DNA of 64,000 nucleotides from Thermasporomyces composti. Lineage in GTDB: Bacteria; Actinomycetota; Actinomycetes; Propionibacteriales; Actinopolymorphaceae. Position numbers and translations under genes: made by a program. How positions within the stretch are numbered: position 1 is the first letter of the stretch; each line of letters begins with the position of its first letter. The notes below the pieces were generated by a model. The model worked only from the letters and a program-made list of their open reading frames with translations, had not been told where the DNA came from and ran no database searches. Shown piece by piece: positions 45,159-54,678 of the stretch. Location: NCBI RefSeq assembly GCF_003386795.1, contig NZ_QTUC01000001.1:4278001-4342000 (forward strand), written 5' to 3'.

Positions 45159-45731
45159 ATGGCCCGTGTCGTTCACCTTCACGACGCTCCTGAGCGGTTC
45201 GTCGTCGGAACGGTTGGAGAGCCCGGCCAGCGCACCTTCTACCTGCAAGCGCGCTCCAAGAATCTCCTCACCACGGTCGGCGTCGAGAAGGAGCAGGTCG
45301 CTGTCCTCGCCGAGCGGATCGACGCGATGCTGGACGAGGTGCTGCGGCTCACCGGCGGTCGTGCCGTCATTCCGGCGGTCGCTCCGAAGGAGCTCGCCGA
45401 TGACGGCCCGCTCGACCAACCGATCATCGAGGAGTTTCGCGTCGGGACCCTGCGGCTGGCGTGGGACAACGAGAACGAGCGGGTGGTGATCGAGGCTTAC
45501 GAGGTCACCGACGACGACGCGGATCCGCCTCCGCCGGTCGACGAGGCACCGGATGCCGACGGCCCGGAGACACTTGTCGTGCGGATCACCGGTGCGCAAG
45601 CCCGCGCGTTCGTGCAGCGCGCCCTCGCTGTGGTGGCGGCGGGACGTCCGCCGTGCCCGTTCTGCGGCAACCCCCTGGACCCCCAGGGACACCTGTGCCC
45701 CCGGCTCAACGGGTATCGGCGTTCGGCTTGA
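45159..45731 (+). CDS. DUF3090 family protein with C-terminal zinc ribbon
   Basis: 190 residues, MARVVHLHDAPERFVVGTVGEPGQRTFYLQAR, typical of the actinobacterial DUF3090 family. C-terminal CPFCGNPLDPQGHLCPRLNGY holds a Cys4-like zinc ribbon with three visible Cys. Sits between the phosphatase and the kinase-like gene. The start at ATG 45159 rather than GTG 45111 is supported by family N-terminus and -10 spacing. Function unknown. Confidence 0.88.
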   Translation: MARVVHLHDAPERFVVGTVGEPGQRTFYLQARSKNLLTTVGVEKEQVAVLAERIDAMLDEVLRLTGGRAVIPAVAPKELADDGPLDQPIIEEFRVGTLRLAWDNENERVVIEAYEVTDDDADPPPPVDEAPDADGPETLVVRITGAQARAFVQRALAVVAAGRPPCPFCGNPLDPQGHLCPRLNGYRRSA

Positions 45732-45746
45732 GAGACCGGTAGCGAC

Positions 45747-46541
45747 ATGATGATGCCGCCCGCTGACGCTCTGAGCCTGCTGCGGGAGGGCCGGCTGGAG
45801 GTCGAGGGCCGGCTCGTCTCGGCGTCCAACGCCACGTTCTATTGCTCGGTGAGCTTGGACGGTCAGACCGCCGCCGGCGTCTACAAGCCGGTGCGCGGGG
45901 AGCGACCGTTGTGGGACTTTCCCCATGGTTCCTTGGCACGCCGAGAGCTGGCCACCTACCTGGTGTCGGAAGCGTCGGGTTGGCACCTCGTCCCGCCTAC
46001 GGTCTTGCGCGACGGCCCCTTCGGTGAGGGCATGGTCCAGCTGTGGATCGACCACGACCCGGACAAGGGTGTCGTCGACGTCGTTCCGCGTCACCAGGTC
46101 CCCGAAGGGTGGCGGCGGGTGCTCGAGGCGTACGACGCCGAGGGCGAGGAGGTGAGCCTGATCCACCTCGACGACGACCGGCTCCGCCGCCTCGCGCTGT
46201 TCGACATCGTGGTCAACAACGCCGACCGCAAGGGCGGTCACGTCCTGCTCGCCTCGGACGGGCGCGTCCTCGGTGTCGACCACGGCCTGTGCTTCCACGA
46301 AGACGACAAGCTCCGTACCGTCCTCTGGGGCTGGGCGGGCGAGCCGATCCCTGACGAGCACCTGGACGTGGTGCGCCGACTCGGATGCGAGCTGGAGGGC
46401 GAGCTCGGTCGGACGTTGTCCGAGCTGCTCCGCCCGGAGGAGATCACGGCGTTCCGGGCCCGAATGGAGCGGATCCTGGCCGTCAAGCGTTTCCCGGAGC
46501 CGGGAGAGGGCTGGCCCGCGATCCCGTGGCCGGTGTTCTGA
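45747..46541 (+). CDS. SCO1664-type protein with PI3/4-kinase-like fold
   Basis: 264 residues. Kinase-like elements: [20 protein letters not shown] (Lys at the ATP site), [32 protein letters not shown], with N-x-D-R and D-H-G matching catalytic and metal-binding loops of PI3/4 kinase/HipA-like folds. It is 15 nt after DUF3090 and upstream of mshC. Phosphorylation target unknown. Three ATG codons are in tandem at the start; 45747 is the first. Confidence 0.85.
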   Translation: MMMPPADALSLLREGRLEVEGRLVSASNATFYCSVSLDGQTAAGVYKPVRGERPLWDFPHGSLARRELATYLVSEASGWHLVPPTVLRDGPFGEGMVQLWIDHDPDKGVVDVVPRHQVPEGWRRVLEAYDAEGEEVSLIHLDDDRLRRLALFDIVVNNADRKGGHVLLASDGRVLGVDHGLCFHEDDKLRTVLWGWAGEPIPDEHLDVVRRLGCELEGELGRTLSELLRPEEITAFRARMERILAVKRFPEPGEGWPAIPWPVF

Positions 46542-46696
46542 CGACCGCCGTCCCAACGCTTCCTTCCTCACGCTTCGTTGTCACCCGTCACCTCGTTGTA
46601 GCAGTGTGACGTGGGTGGTCGCCCGCGCGGCCCCGGGGACGGCCACGTGGGGACAGTGCCCTCCGCCGCCCCCGATCCGGGCTGGGGATCGACCTA

Positions 46697-46702
46697 TAGG
46701 CT
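46697..46702 (+). promoter_or_regulatory. -10 box TAGGCT before mshC
   Basis: TATAGGCT with TAGGCT at 46697-46702, 8 nt before ATG 46711; candidate leaderless start and evidence that mshC has its own promoter. Confidence 0.5.
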
Positions 46703-46710
46703 GCGTGGTC

Positions 46711-47964
46711 ATGAAGGCCTGGGTCGCCCCCGCGGTTCCTCGGCTGCCCGGAGTTGGGCAGGTGCCCTTGGTTCACGACCACGCCACCGGCCAACGACGG
46801 GTGAGCGCGCGTGGTGAGCGGGCGCGGATGTACGTCTGTGGCATCACGCCCTATGACGCCACCCATCTCGGCCATACCGCCACCTACGTCGCGTTCGACC
46901 TGCTTGCTCGGGCCTGGCGCGACGCTGGGCTGGAGGTCCACTACGTCCAGAACGTCACCGACGTCGACGACCCGTTGCTGGAGCGTGCCGACGAGACGGG
47001 TGAGGACTGGCGAGAGCTCGCCGAGCGGCAGACCGACCTCTTCCGAGCCGACATGGCGGCCCTGCGGGTCCTGCCGCCCACCGAGTTCGTCGGTGTCGTG
47101 GAGTCCATCCCCCTGGTGGCGGAGACCATCGAACGACTGCGGCAGCGTGGCGCGGCGTACTCCCTCGACGGCGACCTGTACTTCCCGGTCTCGGCGGATC
47201 CGCGCTTCGGCCAGGTGTCCCACCTCAACGAGGCGGAGATGCGCGAGCTGTTCGCCGAGCGTGGCGGTGACCCGACCCGACCGGGCAAGCGCGACCCGCT
47301 CGACAGCCTGCTGTGGCGCGGCGAGCGCCCAGGCGAGCCGGCCTGGGACACCCCGCTCGGACGTGGCCGACCCGGCTGGCACGTCGAGTGCACCGCGATC
47401 GCGCTGCGCTACCTGGGCATGGGGTTCGACGTCCAAGGTGGCGGATCCGACCTGGTCTTCCCCCACCACGAGATGTCCGCGTCGCTGGCGCAGGTGCTGA
47501 CCGGCGAGGAGCCGTTCGCGCACGCCTACGTCTACCACGGCATGGTCGGGCTGGACGGGGAGAAGATGTCGAAGTCCAAGGGCAACCTGGTCTTCTCCGC
47601 TCAGCTCCGCGCCGACGGTGTGGATCCGATGGCGATCCGACTGGCCGTCCTGTCCCATCACTACCGCGAGGACTGGGAGTGGAGCTCGCAGGTGTTGCGC
47701 GACGCCCAGGAACGTCTCGACCGGTGGCGCGCGGCCGCCGCCCGCCCGACCTGCGCGGATGGCAGGAAGGTACTCGACGAGGTCCGGGCCGCCCTCGCCT
47801 CCGATCTCGACACCCCAGCCGCCCTCGCCTGTGTGGACGCCTGGGCCGAGGCGACGCTCGCGGACGCTGGTCCCGACCGACACGACCACGCGCACAGCCG
47901 GGACCTCGTCGTCGACGTATGTGACGCCCTCCTCGGCGTCCAGCTCCGCCCCGACGCCGCCTAG
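46711..47964 (+). CDS. mshC: L-cysteine:GlcN-Ins ligase (mycothiol biosynthesis)
   Basis: 417 residues. ATP-dependent ligation of cysteine to glucosaminyl-inositol, the third step to mycothiol, the actinobacterial glutathione substitute. Class I aminoacyl-tRNA-synthetase-like fold related to CysS: HLGH at 52-55, KMSKS at 285-289, zinc ligands Cys43, Cys227 and His252, which match the positions known in mycobacterial MshC. It differs from CysS by lacking the tRNA-binding C-terminal domain. This gene makes actinobacterial origin certain. Confidence 0.95.
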   Translation: MKAWVAPAVPRLPGVGQVPLVHDHATGQRRVSARGERARMYVCGITPYDATHLGHTATYVAFDLLARAWRDAGLEVHYVQNVTDVDDPLLERADETGEDWRELAERQTDLFRADMAALRVLPPTEFVGVVESIPLVAETIERLRQRGAAYSLDGDLYFPVSADPRFGQVSHLNEAEMRELFAERGGDPTRPGKRDPLDSLLWRGERPGEPAWDTPLGRGRPGWHVECTAIALRYLGMGFDVQGGGSDLVFPHHEMSASLAQVLTGEEPFAHAYVYHGMVGLDGEKMSKSKGNLVFSAQLRADGVDPMAIRLAVLSHHYREDWEWSSQVLRDAQERLDRWRAAAARPTCADGRKVLDEVRAALASDLDTPAALACVDAWAEATLADAGPDRHDHAHSRDLVVDVCDALLGVQLRPDAA

Positions 47965-47988
47965 CCGCATGCGGAGAGCCGCGCGCCG

Positions 47989-48846
47989 TTAGACGTCCTC
48001 GGTTCCGTGGGGACGACGGCGCAGGTACCGCTCGAACTCCCGGGCGATCGCCTCACCTGTCGCCTCCGGTAGTTCAGCGGCGTCCCGCGCCTCCTCCAGG
48101 GAGCGGACGTACTCGGAGACCTCGGTGTCGTCACGGGCGAGGTCGTCGACTCCCCGTTCCCACGCCCGGGCGTCCTCGACGAGGTCGCCCAGCGGGATCG
48201 TCAGATCGAGAAGGTCCTCCACCTTCCGCAGCAGGGCGAGTGTGGCCTTGGGGCACGGCGGCTGGGCGACGTAGTGCGGCACGGCCGCCCAGAGCATCAC
48301 CGACGGCAGTTCCACCCGCTGGCAGCTGTCCTGGAGAACCCCCAGGATGCCGGTCGGTCCCTCGTACTTCGACTGCTCGAGCCCGAGCGAGGTGGCCAAG
48401 CTGGGATCGCTCGCTGAGGCGGTGACCGGAATCGGCCGGGTGTGCGGGCTGTCGGCCAGGAGCGCTCCGAGCAGGACGCACATGGAGACGCCGAGGGTGT
48501 CGGCCACCGCCAGGATCTCGTCGCAGAACTGCCGCCACCGCATGTTCGGTTCGATCCCGCGGACGAGCACGGCGTCGCGGGGCGCATCGGGCAGGGTGGC
48601 GACCATGATGCGGGTGGTCGGCCAGACGAGGCTGCGAACCCCGCCCTCGTTCACGCGGACGGTGGGACGGTTGACCTGGAAGTCGTAGTAGTCGTCGGGG
48701 TCGATAGCCGCGACGTCGCGGGCCTTCCACACCGTCGCCAGGTGGTCGATCGTGGCGCTGGCCGCGTCCGCGGCGTCGTTCCACCCCTCGAAGGCCGCCA
48801 GCAGGACCGGGTCTCGTAGGTCGTGCGAGCCCTCCAGCTCGATCAC
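47989..48846 (-). CDS. PAC2-family protein
   Basis: 285 residues, proteasome-assembly-chaperone-2-like family common in actinobacteria: AFEGWNDAADAASATIDHLA, DPDDYYDFQVNRPTVR and LGALLADSPHTRPIPVTASASD. C-terminal helical segment after residue 220. The GTG at 48846 has AAGGAGGAGG upstream. Actinobacteria with 20S proteasomes carry such proteins, but the function is not established. Convergent with mshC. Confidence 0.88.
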   Translation of the reverse strand: MIELEGSHDLRDPVLLAAFEGWNDAADAASATIDHLATVWKARDVAAIDPDDYYDFQVNRPTVRVNEGGVRSLVWPTTRIMVATLPDAPRDAVLVRGIEPNMRWRQFCDEILAVADTLGVSMCVLLGALLADSPHTRPIPVTASASDPSLATSLGLEQSKYEGPTGILGVLQDSCQRVELPSVMLWAAVPHYVAQPPCPKATLALLRKVEDLLDLTIPLGDLVEDARAWERGVDDLARDDTEVSEYVRSLEEARDAAELPEATGEAIAREFERYLRRRPHGTEDV

Positions 48847-49008
48847 GTGGATCGTCCTCCTCCTTGGTGCCCTGCCGTTGGAGGGATTGTTCTGGGGGCA
48901 CCCGTCACCGCAAGCCTACGTCTGCGCGCCGCCGCTCTCACGTCGAGACCTATCATGCGCCGGCCGCGGCCGCACGACCGACGGACACGATCTCGCCACG
49001 CGAGAATG

Positions 49009-49027
49009 CCGTCCAAGAATTGGACGG
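49009..49027. promoter_or_regulatory. Perfect 19-bp palindrome upstream of metH
   Basis: CCGTCCAA-GAA-TTGGACGG, 8-bp perfect arms, 3-bp spacer. It ends 7 bp before a TAGGCT -10 box (49035-49040), a position suited to a repressor; it could also form an RNA hairpin only if transcription starts further upstream. Confidence 0.55.
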
Positions 49028-49034
49028 TCCTGAG

Positions 49035-49040
49035 TAGGCT
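49035..49040 (+). promoter_or_regulatory. -10 box TAGGCT of metH
   Basis: TAGGCT, 29 nt before ATG 49070, with AAGGAG (49061-49066) in between, so a short-leader transcript is expected. Confidence 0.45.
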
Positions 49041-49069
49041 GGGCTGTTCCGTCCGAGACCAAGGAGCTC

Positions 49070-52000
49070 ATGGTGACCCGAACAGCAGCGACTTTCCGCC
49101 AGGCGTTACGCGAGCGCGTGCTTGTGGCGGACGGTGCGATGGGCACGATGCTCCAGGCGCACGAGCTCGACCCAGGCGACTTCCAGGGCCATGAAGGGTG
49201 CAACGAGATCCTCAACGTGACTCGGCCGGACATCGTCCAGGCGATCCACGACGCCTACCTGGCGGCAGGGGCGGATTGCGTGGAGACCAACTCGTTCGGT
49301 GCGAACTTCACCGCGCTGAGTGAGTACGGCATCGCGGACCGGGTCTACGAGCTCTCGCTGGCCAGCGCCCGACTCGCCCGCGAGGTCGCTGACGGGTACG
49401 CCACGCCCGATCGACCGCGGTGGGTGCTCGGGTCGATGGGCCCTGGGACGAAGCTTCCGACGCTGGGGCACGTTCCCTACGCCGTCGTGCGGGACGCCTA
49501 CCAACGCTGCGCCGAAGGCCTCATCGAAGGCGGCGCCGACGCGTTGATCATCGAGACCGCCCAGGACCTTCTGCAGGCGAAGGCCGCGATCATCGGAGCC
49601 AAGCGCGCCCGCGCGGCTCTCGGCGTCGACGTTCCGCTCATCGCCTCGGTGACGGTGGAGACCACCGGAACGATGCTGCTCGGGTCCGAGATCGGGGCGG
49701 CCTTGACCGCACTCGAGCCCCTCGGTGTCGACGTCATCGGCCTCAACTGCGCGACCGGCCCGGCCGAGATGAGCGAGCACCTGCGCTACCTCGCCCGGCA
49801 TGCGCGGACGGCCCTGTCGTGCATGCCCAACGCGGGCCTACCGGAGCTCACCGCCGACGGCGCCGTCTACCCGCTCACGCCGGCGGAGCTCGCCGACGCT
49901 CACGACCAGTTCGTCCGCGACTACGGCCTCTCCCTGGTCGGAGGGTGCTGCGGCACCACACCAGAGCACATCCGGCAGCTGGTCGAACGGGTCGGCGGCC
50001 GGGAGGTCGCCCCGCGTGAGCCGGTGGTCGAGCCCGGCACCTCGAGCCTCTACCAGCACGTGCCCTTCCGGCAGGACGCGTCCTTCCTCGCCATCGGCGA
50101 GCGCACCAACGCCAACGGGAGCAAGGCCTTCCGTGAGGCGATGCTGGAGGGCCGGTGGGACGACTGCGTGGAGATCGCGAGGGCGCAGATCCGTGACGGC
50201 TCCCACATGCTGGACGTGTGCGTCGACTACGTCGGCCGCGACGGCGTCGCCGATATGCGGGAGCTCGCGTCCCGGCTCGCCACCGCGTCCACCTTGCCGA
50301 TCATGGTCGACTCCACCGAGCCAGCCGTGATCGAGGCCGCCCTGGAGATGCTCGGCGGCCGGTGCGTGGTGAACTCGGTGAACTTCGAGGACGGCGACGG
50401 TCCGGGGAGCCGGTTCGCCAGGATCATGCCGGTGGTGCGCGAGCATGGGGCAGCCGTCGTGGGGCTGACCATCGACGAGAACGGCCAGGCTCGCACCGCC
50501 GACGCGAAGGTCGCCATCGCCGAGCGCCTCATCGACACCCTCACCACCACGTGGGGGATGGCCGAGCACGACATCCTCATCGACTGTCTCACCTTCACCC
50601 TCGCCACCGGACAGGACGACAGCCGCAGGGACGGCATCGAGACGATCGAGGCGATCCGTCGTCTCAAGCAGGCGCACCCGAACGTGCAGACCGTGCTCGG
50701 GGTGTCGAACATCTCCTTCGGGCTCAACGCCGCGGCGCGCCAAGTCCTCAACTCCGTGTTCTTGCACGAGTGCGTCCAAGCCGGCCTGGACGCGGCCATC
50801 GTGCACGCCAGCAAGATCCTGCCGATCTCCCGGATCCCTGAGGAGCAGCGACAGGCCGCCCTCGACCTGATCTACGACCGGCGTCGGGAGGGCTACGACC
50901 CGCTGCAGCGCTTGCTAGAGCTGTTCGCGGGCGTCAAGGCGTCGGACGCGCGCGCGTCGCGGGCTCAAGAGCTCGCCTCGCTGCCCCTGGCGGAGCGCCT
51001 GCGCCGCCGCATCATCGACGGCGACGCCAACGGGCTCGAAGCCGACCTGCAAGAGGCACTCGACAGCGGGCGGGCGGCCCTCGACATCGTGAACGAGGAG
51101 CTGCTGTCGGGGATGAAGGTCGTCGGCGAGCTGTTCGGCAAGGGGGAGATGCAGCTGCCGTTCGTCCTGCAGTCCGCCGAGGTCATGAAGGCGGCGGTGG
51201 CTTACCTCGAACCCCACATGGAGAAGACCGACGACAGTGGCAAGGGCACGATCGTGCTGGCCACTGTCAAGGGAGACGTGCACGACATCGGCAAGAACCT
51301 CGTCGACATCATCCTGACCAACAACGGCTACAACGTCGTCAACCTCGGCATCAAGCAGCCCATCAGCAACATCATCGAGGCCGCTGAGCAGCACGACGCG
51401 GACGCGATCGGCATGTCCGGTCTGCTCGTCAAGAGCACGGTCATCATGAAGGAGAACCTCGAGGAGCTCAACGCCCGAGGTCTCGCGAAGCGGTGGCCGG
51501 TACTGCTCGGGGGTGCTGCACTCACCCGGGCCTACGTCGAGGAGGACCTCGCCGAGATCTACCAGGGCGAGGTTCGCTACGCCCGAGACGCGTTCGAAGG
51601 GCTGCGCCTCATGGACGCCGTCATGGACGTCAAGCGTGGCGTCCCGGGAGCGTCGCTTCCCGCGCTGCGCAAGCGCCGGGTCCGCGCCCCGCAGCTGCGT
51701 CAGACACCGCCGGAGGAGATGCCGACCCGCTCCGACGTGGCGGTCGACAACCCCATCCCGACGCCTCCGTTCTGGGGTGACCGGGTGGTCAAGGGAATCC
51801 CGCTCGCCGAGTACGCGGCCATGATCGACGAGCGCGCGCTCTTCCTCGGTCAGTGGGGACTTCGGCCGAGTCGCGCCAAGGATGGCCCGTCGTATGAGGA
51901 GCTCGTCGAGACCGAGGGACGACCGAGGCTGCGGGCGTTGCTGGACCGCATCCACACCGATGGGCTGCTCGAGGCGGGTGTCGTCTACGGCTACTACCCG

Positions 52001-52552
52001 TGCGTCAGCAAGGGAGACGACCTGGTCATCCTCGACCGCCACGGGGGAGAGCGCTGCCGGTTCACCTTCCCTCGCCAGCGACGCGACCGGCACCTGTGCC
52101 TGGCCGACTTCTTCCGTCCGGAGGAGTCCGGCGAGATCGACGTCGTCGGCTTCACCGTCGTGACGGTCGGCTCGCGCATCAGCGAGGAGACCGCGAGGCT
52201 CTTCGCCGAGAACCGCTATCGGGAGTACCTCGAGCTACATGGGCTCTCGGTGCAGTTGGCGGAGGCGTTGGCCGAGTACTGGCACGCCCGGATGCGGGCG
52301 GAGCTGGGCTTCGGGCACGAAGACCAGCGCGACGACATCCAGGAGATGATTCACCGGCTCGGCTACCGCGGTGCGCGGTTCTCGCTCGGCTACGGCGCCT
52401 GCCCCAACCTGGAGGACCGGACCAAGATCGTGGAGCTGCTTCGCCCCGAGCGCATCGGGGTTCAGCTCTCGGAGGCGTTCCAGCTCACCCCGGAACAGTC
52501 GACCGACGCGATCGTGGTCCACCATCCCGAGGCGAAGTACTTCAACACCTAG
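49070..52552 (+). CDS. metH: Cobalamin-dependent methionine synthase
   Basis: 1160 residues, full-length four-module enzyme. Homocysteine domain with zinc ligands at about Cys226 (LNCATG) and Cys292-293 (GGCCGTT); methyltetrahydrofolate domain (AIGERTNANGSKAF, GVSNISFGLN); cobalamin cap and binding domain with DVHDIGKN at about 736-743; C-terminal reactivation domain with SAM-binding RIGVQLSEAFQLTPEQSTDAIVVHHPEA. ATG 49070 with AAGGAG. No cobalamin riboswitch is recognisable in the 223-bp leader region. Confidence 0.97.
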   Translation: MVTRTAATFRQALRERVLVADGAMGTMLQAHELDPGDFQGHEGCNEILNVTRPDIVQAIHDAYLAAGADCVETNSFGANFTALSEYGIADRVYELSLASARLAREVADGYATPDRPRWVLGSMGPGTKLPTLGHVPYAVVRDAYQRCAEGLIEGGADALIIETAQDLLQAKAAIIGAKRARAALGVDVPLIASVTVETTGTMLLGSEIGAALTALEPLGVDVIGLNCATGPAEMSEHLRYLARHARTALSCMPNAGLPELTADGAVYPLTPAELADAHDQFVRDYGLSLVGGCCGTTPEHIRQLVERVGGREVAPREPVVEPGTSSLYQHVPFRQDASFLAIGERTNANGSKAFREAMLEGRWDDCVEIARAQIRDGSHMLDVCVDYVGRDGVADMRELASRLATASTLPIMVDSTEPAVIEAALEMLGGRCVVNSVNFEDGDGPGSRFARIMPVVREHGAAVVGLTIDENGQARTADAKVAIAERLIDTLTTTWGMAEHDILIDCLTFTLATGQDDSRRDGIETIEAIRRLKQAHPNVQTVLGVSNISFGLNAAARQVLNSVFLHECVQAGLDAAIVHASKILPISRIPEEQRQAALDLIYDRRREGYDPLQRLLELFAGVKASDARASRAQELASLPLAERLRRRIIDGDANGLEADLQEALDSGRAALDIVNEELLSGMKVVGELFGKGEMQLPFVLQSAEVMKAAVAYLEPHMEKTDDSGKGTIVLATVKGDVHDIGKNLVDIILTNNGYNVVNLGIKQPISNIIEAAEQHDADAIGMSGLLVKSTVIMKENLEELNARGLAKRWPVLLGGAALTRAYVEEDLAEIYQGEVRYARDAFEGLRLMDAVMDVKRGVPGASLPALRKRRVRAPQLRQTPPEEMPTRSDVAVDNPIPTPPFWGDRVVKGIPLAEYAAMIDERALFLGQWGLRPSRAKDGPSYEELVETEGRPRLRALLDRIHTDGLLEAGVVYGYYPCVSKGDDLVILDRHGGERCRFTFPRQRRDRHLCLADFFRPEESGEIDVVGFTVVTVGSRISEETARLFAENRYREYLELHGLSVQLAEALAEYWHARMRAELGFGHEDQRDDIQEMIHRLGYRGARFSLGYGACPNLEDRTKIVELLRPERIGVQLSEAFQLTPEQSTDAIVVHHPEAKYFNT

Positions 52553-52947
52553 AGCCGCGCACCTCGCCCTAACCTCACCGCCGTCGCTGCGGGCTGGTCT
52601 CTCCCCACCCGGTCGCGCTCGGGTGCGACCCGGGGGCTCGGCCTGTGCTGGGCTGCGGATCGGGACAAGAGAATGCGCAACGCATCACTGCGAATGCGCT
52701 TCGTGACCGGCGTGGAGGTGAGCGAGTGAATGTCGTTCCTCACAGTGCCGGTCGCGTCCACGCCATTGAGGCCCGTGAAATGGGGCGAGTTTGACGACGT
52801 TTATCCGGCGTCCGCCGCGGCTTTCGGGCAATTGTTGTGTGATCGGAATCGTCAGGAGGGCAGGGCCTCGTTCCGGTGTTGGCCACCGCCGACTATCGTG
52901 CGGGGCGGGCCTCACCCGGCCCACTCCGTTGACGACCGAGGTGGAAC
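52553..52947. other. 395-bp intergenic region before peptide ABC operon
   Basis: No supported gene. It contains a hairpin after metH (52608-52634), the inverted repeat ATGCG-CAA-CGCAT (52673-52685) with GAATGCGC repeated at 52671 and 52692 (21 bp apart, two helical turns), and lower GC from 52720 to 52860. It probably holds the promoter and an operator of the ABC operon. Confidence 0.45.
52608..52634 (+). terminator. Imperfect GC hairpin after metH
   Basis: CCCGGTCGC pairs with GCGACCCGGG (one bulged C) around an 8-nt loop, 56 nt after the metH stop. No U tract. Confidence 0.35.
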
Positions 52948-54570
52948 ATGCGACCAAGCACCAGCCGTACGATCCAGGCGCTGGCAATGGGCGCCGCGGC
53001 GGCGCTCGTGCTCGCCGCCTGCGGGGGCGGGACCAGCGACCAGGGCGGTAGCGGTGGTGGCGACCAGCCCGACAAGAAAGCCCCCCTGGTCTTCGGGACG
53101 ACCGAGGCGTTCGGCACGGTCGACCCCGCGGGCTCGTACGACATGCCCGGATGGCAGCTGCTCTACAACACCGCGCAGACGCTGCTGACGATTCCGCCGG
53201 GCGGTACCACGCCAGAGCCCGACGCCGCGGAGAAGTGCGAGTTCACCGATCCCACCACGTACACGTGCACGCTGAAGAAGGACTTGGTCTTCTCCGACGG
53301 CAGCCCGCTCACGAGCGCGGACGTGAAGTTCAGCTTCGACCGGATGCTGAAGATCGCCGACCCCAACGGCCCGTCCAGCATCTTCGCCGACCAGCTGGAG
53401 TCCACGGAGGCGCCTGACCCGCAGACCGTGGTCTTCCACCTGAAGTTCGCCGACGCGACGTGGCCGTACCGGCTGGCCACGGGCGCCGCCTCGATCGTGC
53501 CGGACGAGAAGTACCCGGCCGACAAGCTGCAGCCCATGGGCGACGACACGATCATCGGTTCCGGGCCGTACAAGATCACCAAGTACGACCCGTCCCAGCA
53601 GATCGTGCTGGAGCCCAACGAGAACTACAAGGGCGACAAGAAGCTCGCCAACGGCCAGGTGCTCATCCAGGTCTACAAGGACGAGGCGAGCTTGAAGACC
53701 GCCGTGGAAAGCGGTGACGTCCACGTGGCCTACCGGACCTTGACGCCGACTCTGCTCGCCGACCTGGAGAAGAACGGCGCGTCCAAGGGCGTTCGCGTCG
53801 TCAAGGGTGAGGGCACCGGTATCCAGTACCTCACGTTCAACACGAAGAACGGCCCCTTCGCCAAAAAGGAGGTCCGCCAGGCGGTCGCGCTCCTGCTGGA
53901 CCGGCAGTCCATCGCCACGCAGGTCTACAACGACACGGTGAGCCCGCTCTACACCATGGTTCCCAAGGGCCTGCCCGGGCACGACGAGGTGTTCAAGACC
54001 GCCTACGGTGACAAGCCCGACCCGGCCAGGGCTCGGCAGCTCCTGCAGCAGGCGGGTGTGACGACGCCCGTCAGCGTCCAGCTCTGGTACAGCCCTGACC
54101 ACTACGGCGAGGCGTCGGCCGACATGTTCGCCGAGATCAAGCGGCAGCTGGAGGCCGACGGCCTGTTCAAGGTCGAGCTGAAGTCGTCGAACTGGGAGCA
54201 GTACAAGCGCGACTACGCCGCCGGCGCCTACGACGCCTGGCAGCTGGGCTGGTACCCGGACTTCCCCGACACCGACAACTACCTCTCGCCGTTCTACGCC
54301 ACCAACAACTTCATCGGCGACGGCTACGGGTACTCCAACCCGAGGATGGACGAGCTGCTGACGAAGGAGAAGTCCGAGACCGACCCCGCGCAGCGGCAGG
54401 CGGCCTTCGAGGAGATCCAGAAGATCGCCGCTGACGAGGCGCCGCTCATCCCGCTGTGGCAGGACAACATGATCGCGGCCGTCCGCGACGGGGTCACCGG
54501 AGTCGAGGAGACCTTCGACCCGCTCTACACCTTCCGCTTCTGGCTCGTCGACACGAGCAAGGCGAAGTAG
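52948..54570 (+). CDS. Peptide ABC transporter substrate-binding lipoprotein
   Basis: 540 residues, family 5 (DppA/OppA-like) solute-binding protein. Lipoprotein signal ALVLAAC with the lipidated Cys near residue 25, followed by a Gly-rich linker, then TEAFGTVDPAGSYD, KKDLVFSDGSPLTSADVKFSFDRML and the conserved C-terminal APLIPLWQ. Start ATG 52948. It heads an operon with two permeases and two ATPases. Ligand (peptide, nickel, sugar oligomer) unknown. Confidence 0.92.
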   Translation: MRPSTSRTIQALAMGAAAALVLAACGGGTSDQGGSGGGDQPDKKAPLVFGTTEAFGTVDPAGSYDMPGWQLLYNTAQTLLTIPPGGTTPEPDAAEKCEFTDPTTYTCTLKKDLVFSDGSPLTSADVKFSFDRMLKIADPNGPSSIFADQLESTEAPDPQTVVFHLKFADATWPYRLATGAASIVPDEKYPADKLQPMGDDTIIGSGPYKITKYDPSQQIVLEPNENYKGDKKLANGQVLIQVYKDEASLKTAVESGDVHVAYRTLTPTLLADLEKNGASKGVRVVKGEGTGIQYLTFNTKNGPFAKKEVRQAVALLLDRQSIATQVYNDTVSPLYTMVPKGLPGHDEVFKTAYGDKPDPARARQLLQQAGVTTPVSVQLWYSPDHYGEASADMFAEIKRQLEADGLFKVELKSSNWEQYKRDYAAGAYDAWQLGWYPDFPDTDNYLSPFYATNNFIGDGYGYSNPRMDELLTKEKSETDPAQRQAAFEEIQKIAADEAPLIPLWQDNMIAAVRDGVTGVEETFDPLYTFRFWLVDTSKAK

Positions 54571-54599
54571 CCGGGGCGGCCATCGGTCGAGAACGCGAG

Positions 54600-54639
54600 A
54601 GGGCTCCGTCGCCATGGCACCGCTAGGCGACGGAGCCCT
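54600..54639 (+). terminator. Strong intercistronic hairpin between binding protein and permease
   Basis: Perfect 14-bp stem AGGGCTCCGTCGCC / GGCGACGGAGCCCT with a 12-nt loop (54614-54625), placed 29 nt after the stop and 39 nt before the permease ATG. It may stabilise the upstream mRNA or partly terminate, giving excess binding protein over permease. Confidence 0.75.
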
Positions 54640-54678
54640 TCTCCTGACAGGAAGGGTGACAGGGAGGTAGGTCCTGCG

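Noticed and set aside
44202-46571. 789-codon open frame on the minus strand
   Set aside because: It runs opposite to three well-supported genes (phosphatase, DUF3090, kinase-like) and has no family motif; high GC creates such antisense frames.
47965-47974. Palindrome CCGCATGCGG as terminator between mshC and PAC2
   Set aside because: The stem is too short with no loop; an ordinary chance palindrome in this GC range.
48847-49069. Cobalamin riboswitch upstream of metH
   Set aside because: I searched for the B12 box and the usual helices in this 223-bp region and found none.
50915-52093. 392-codon minus-strand frame inside metH
   Set aside because: Shadow of metH; no recognisable domain.
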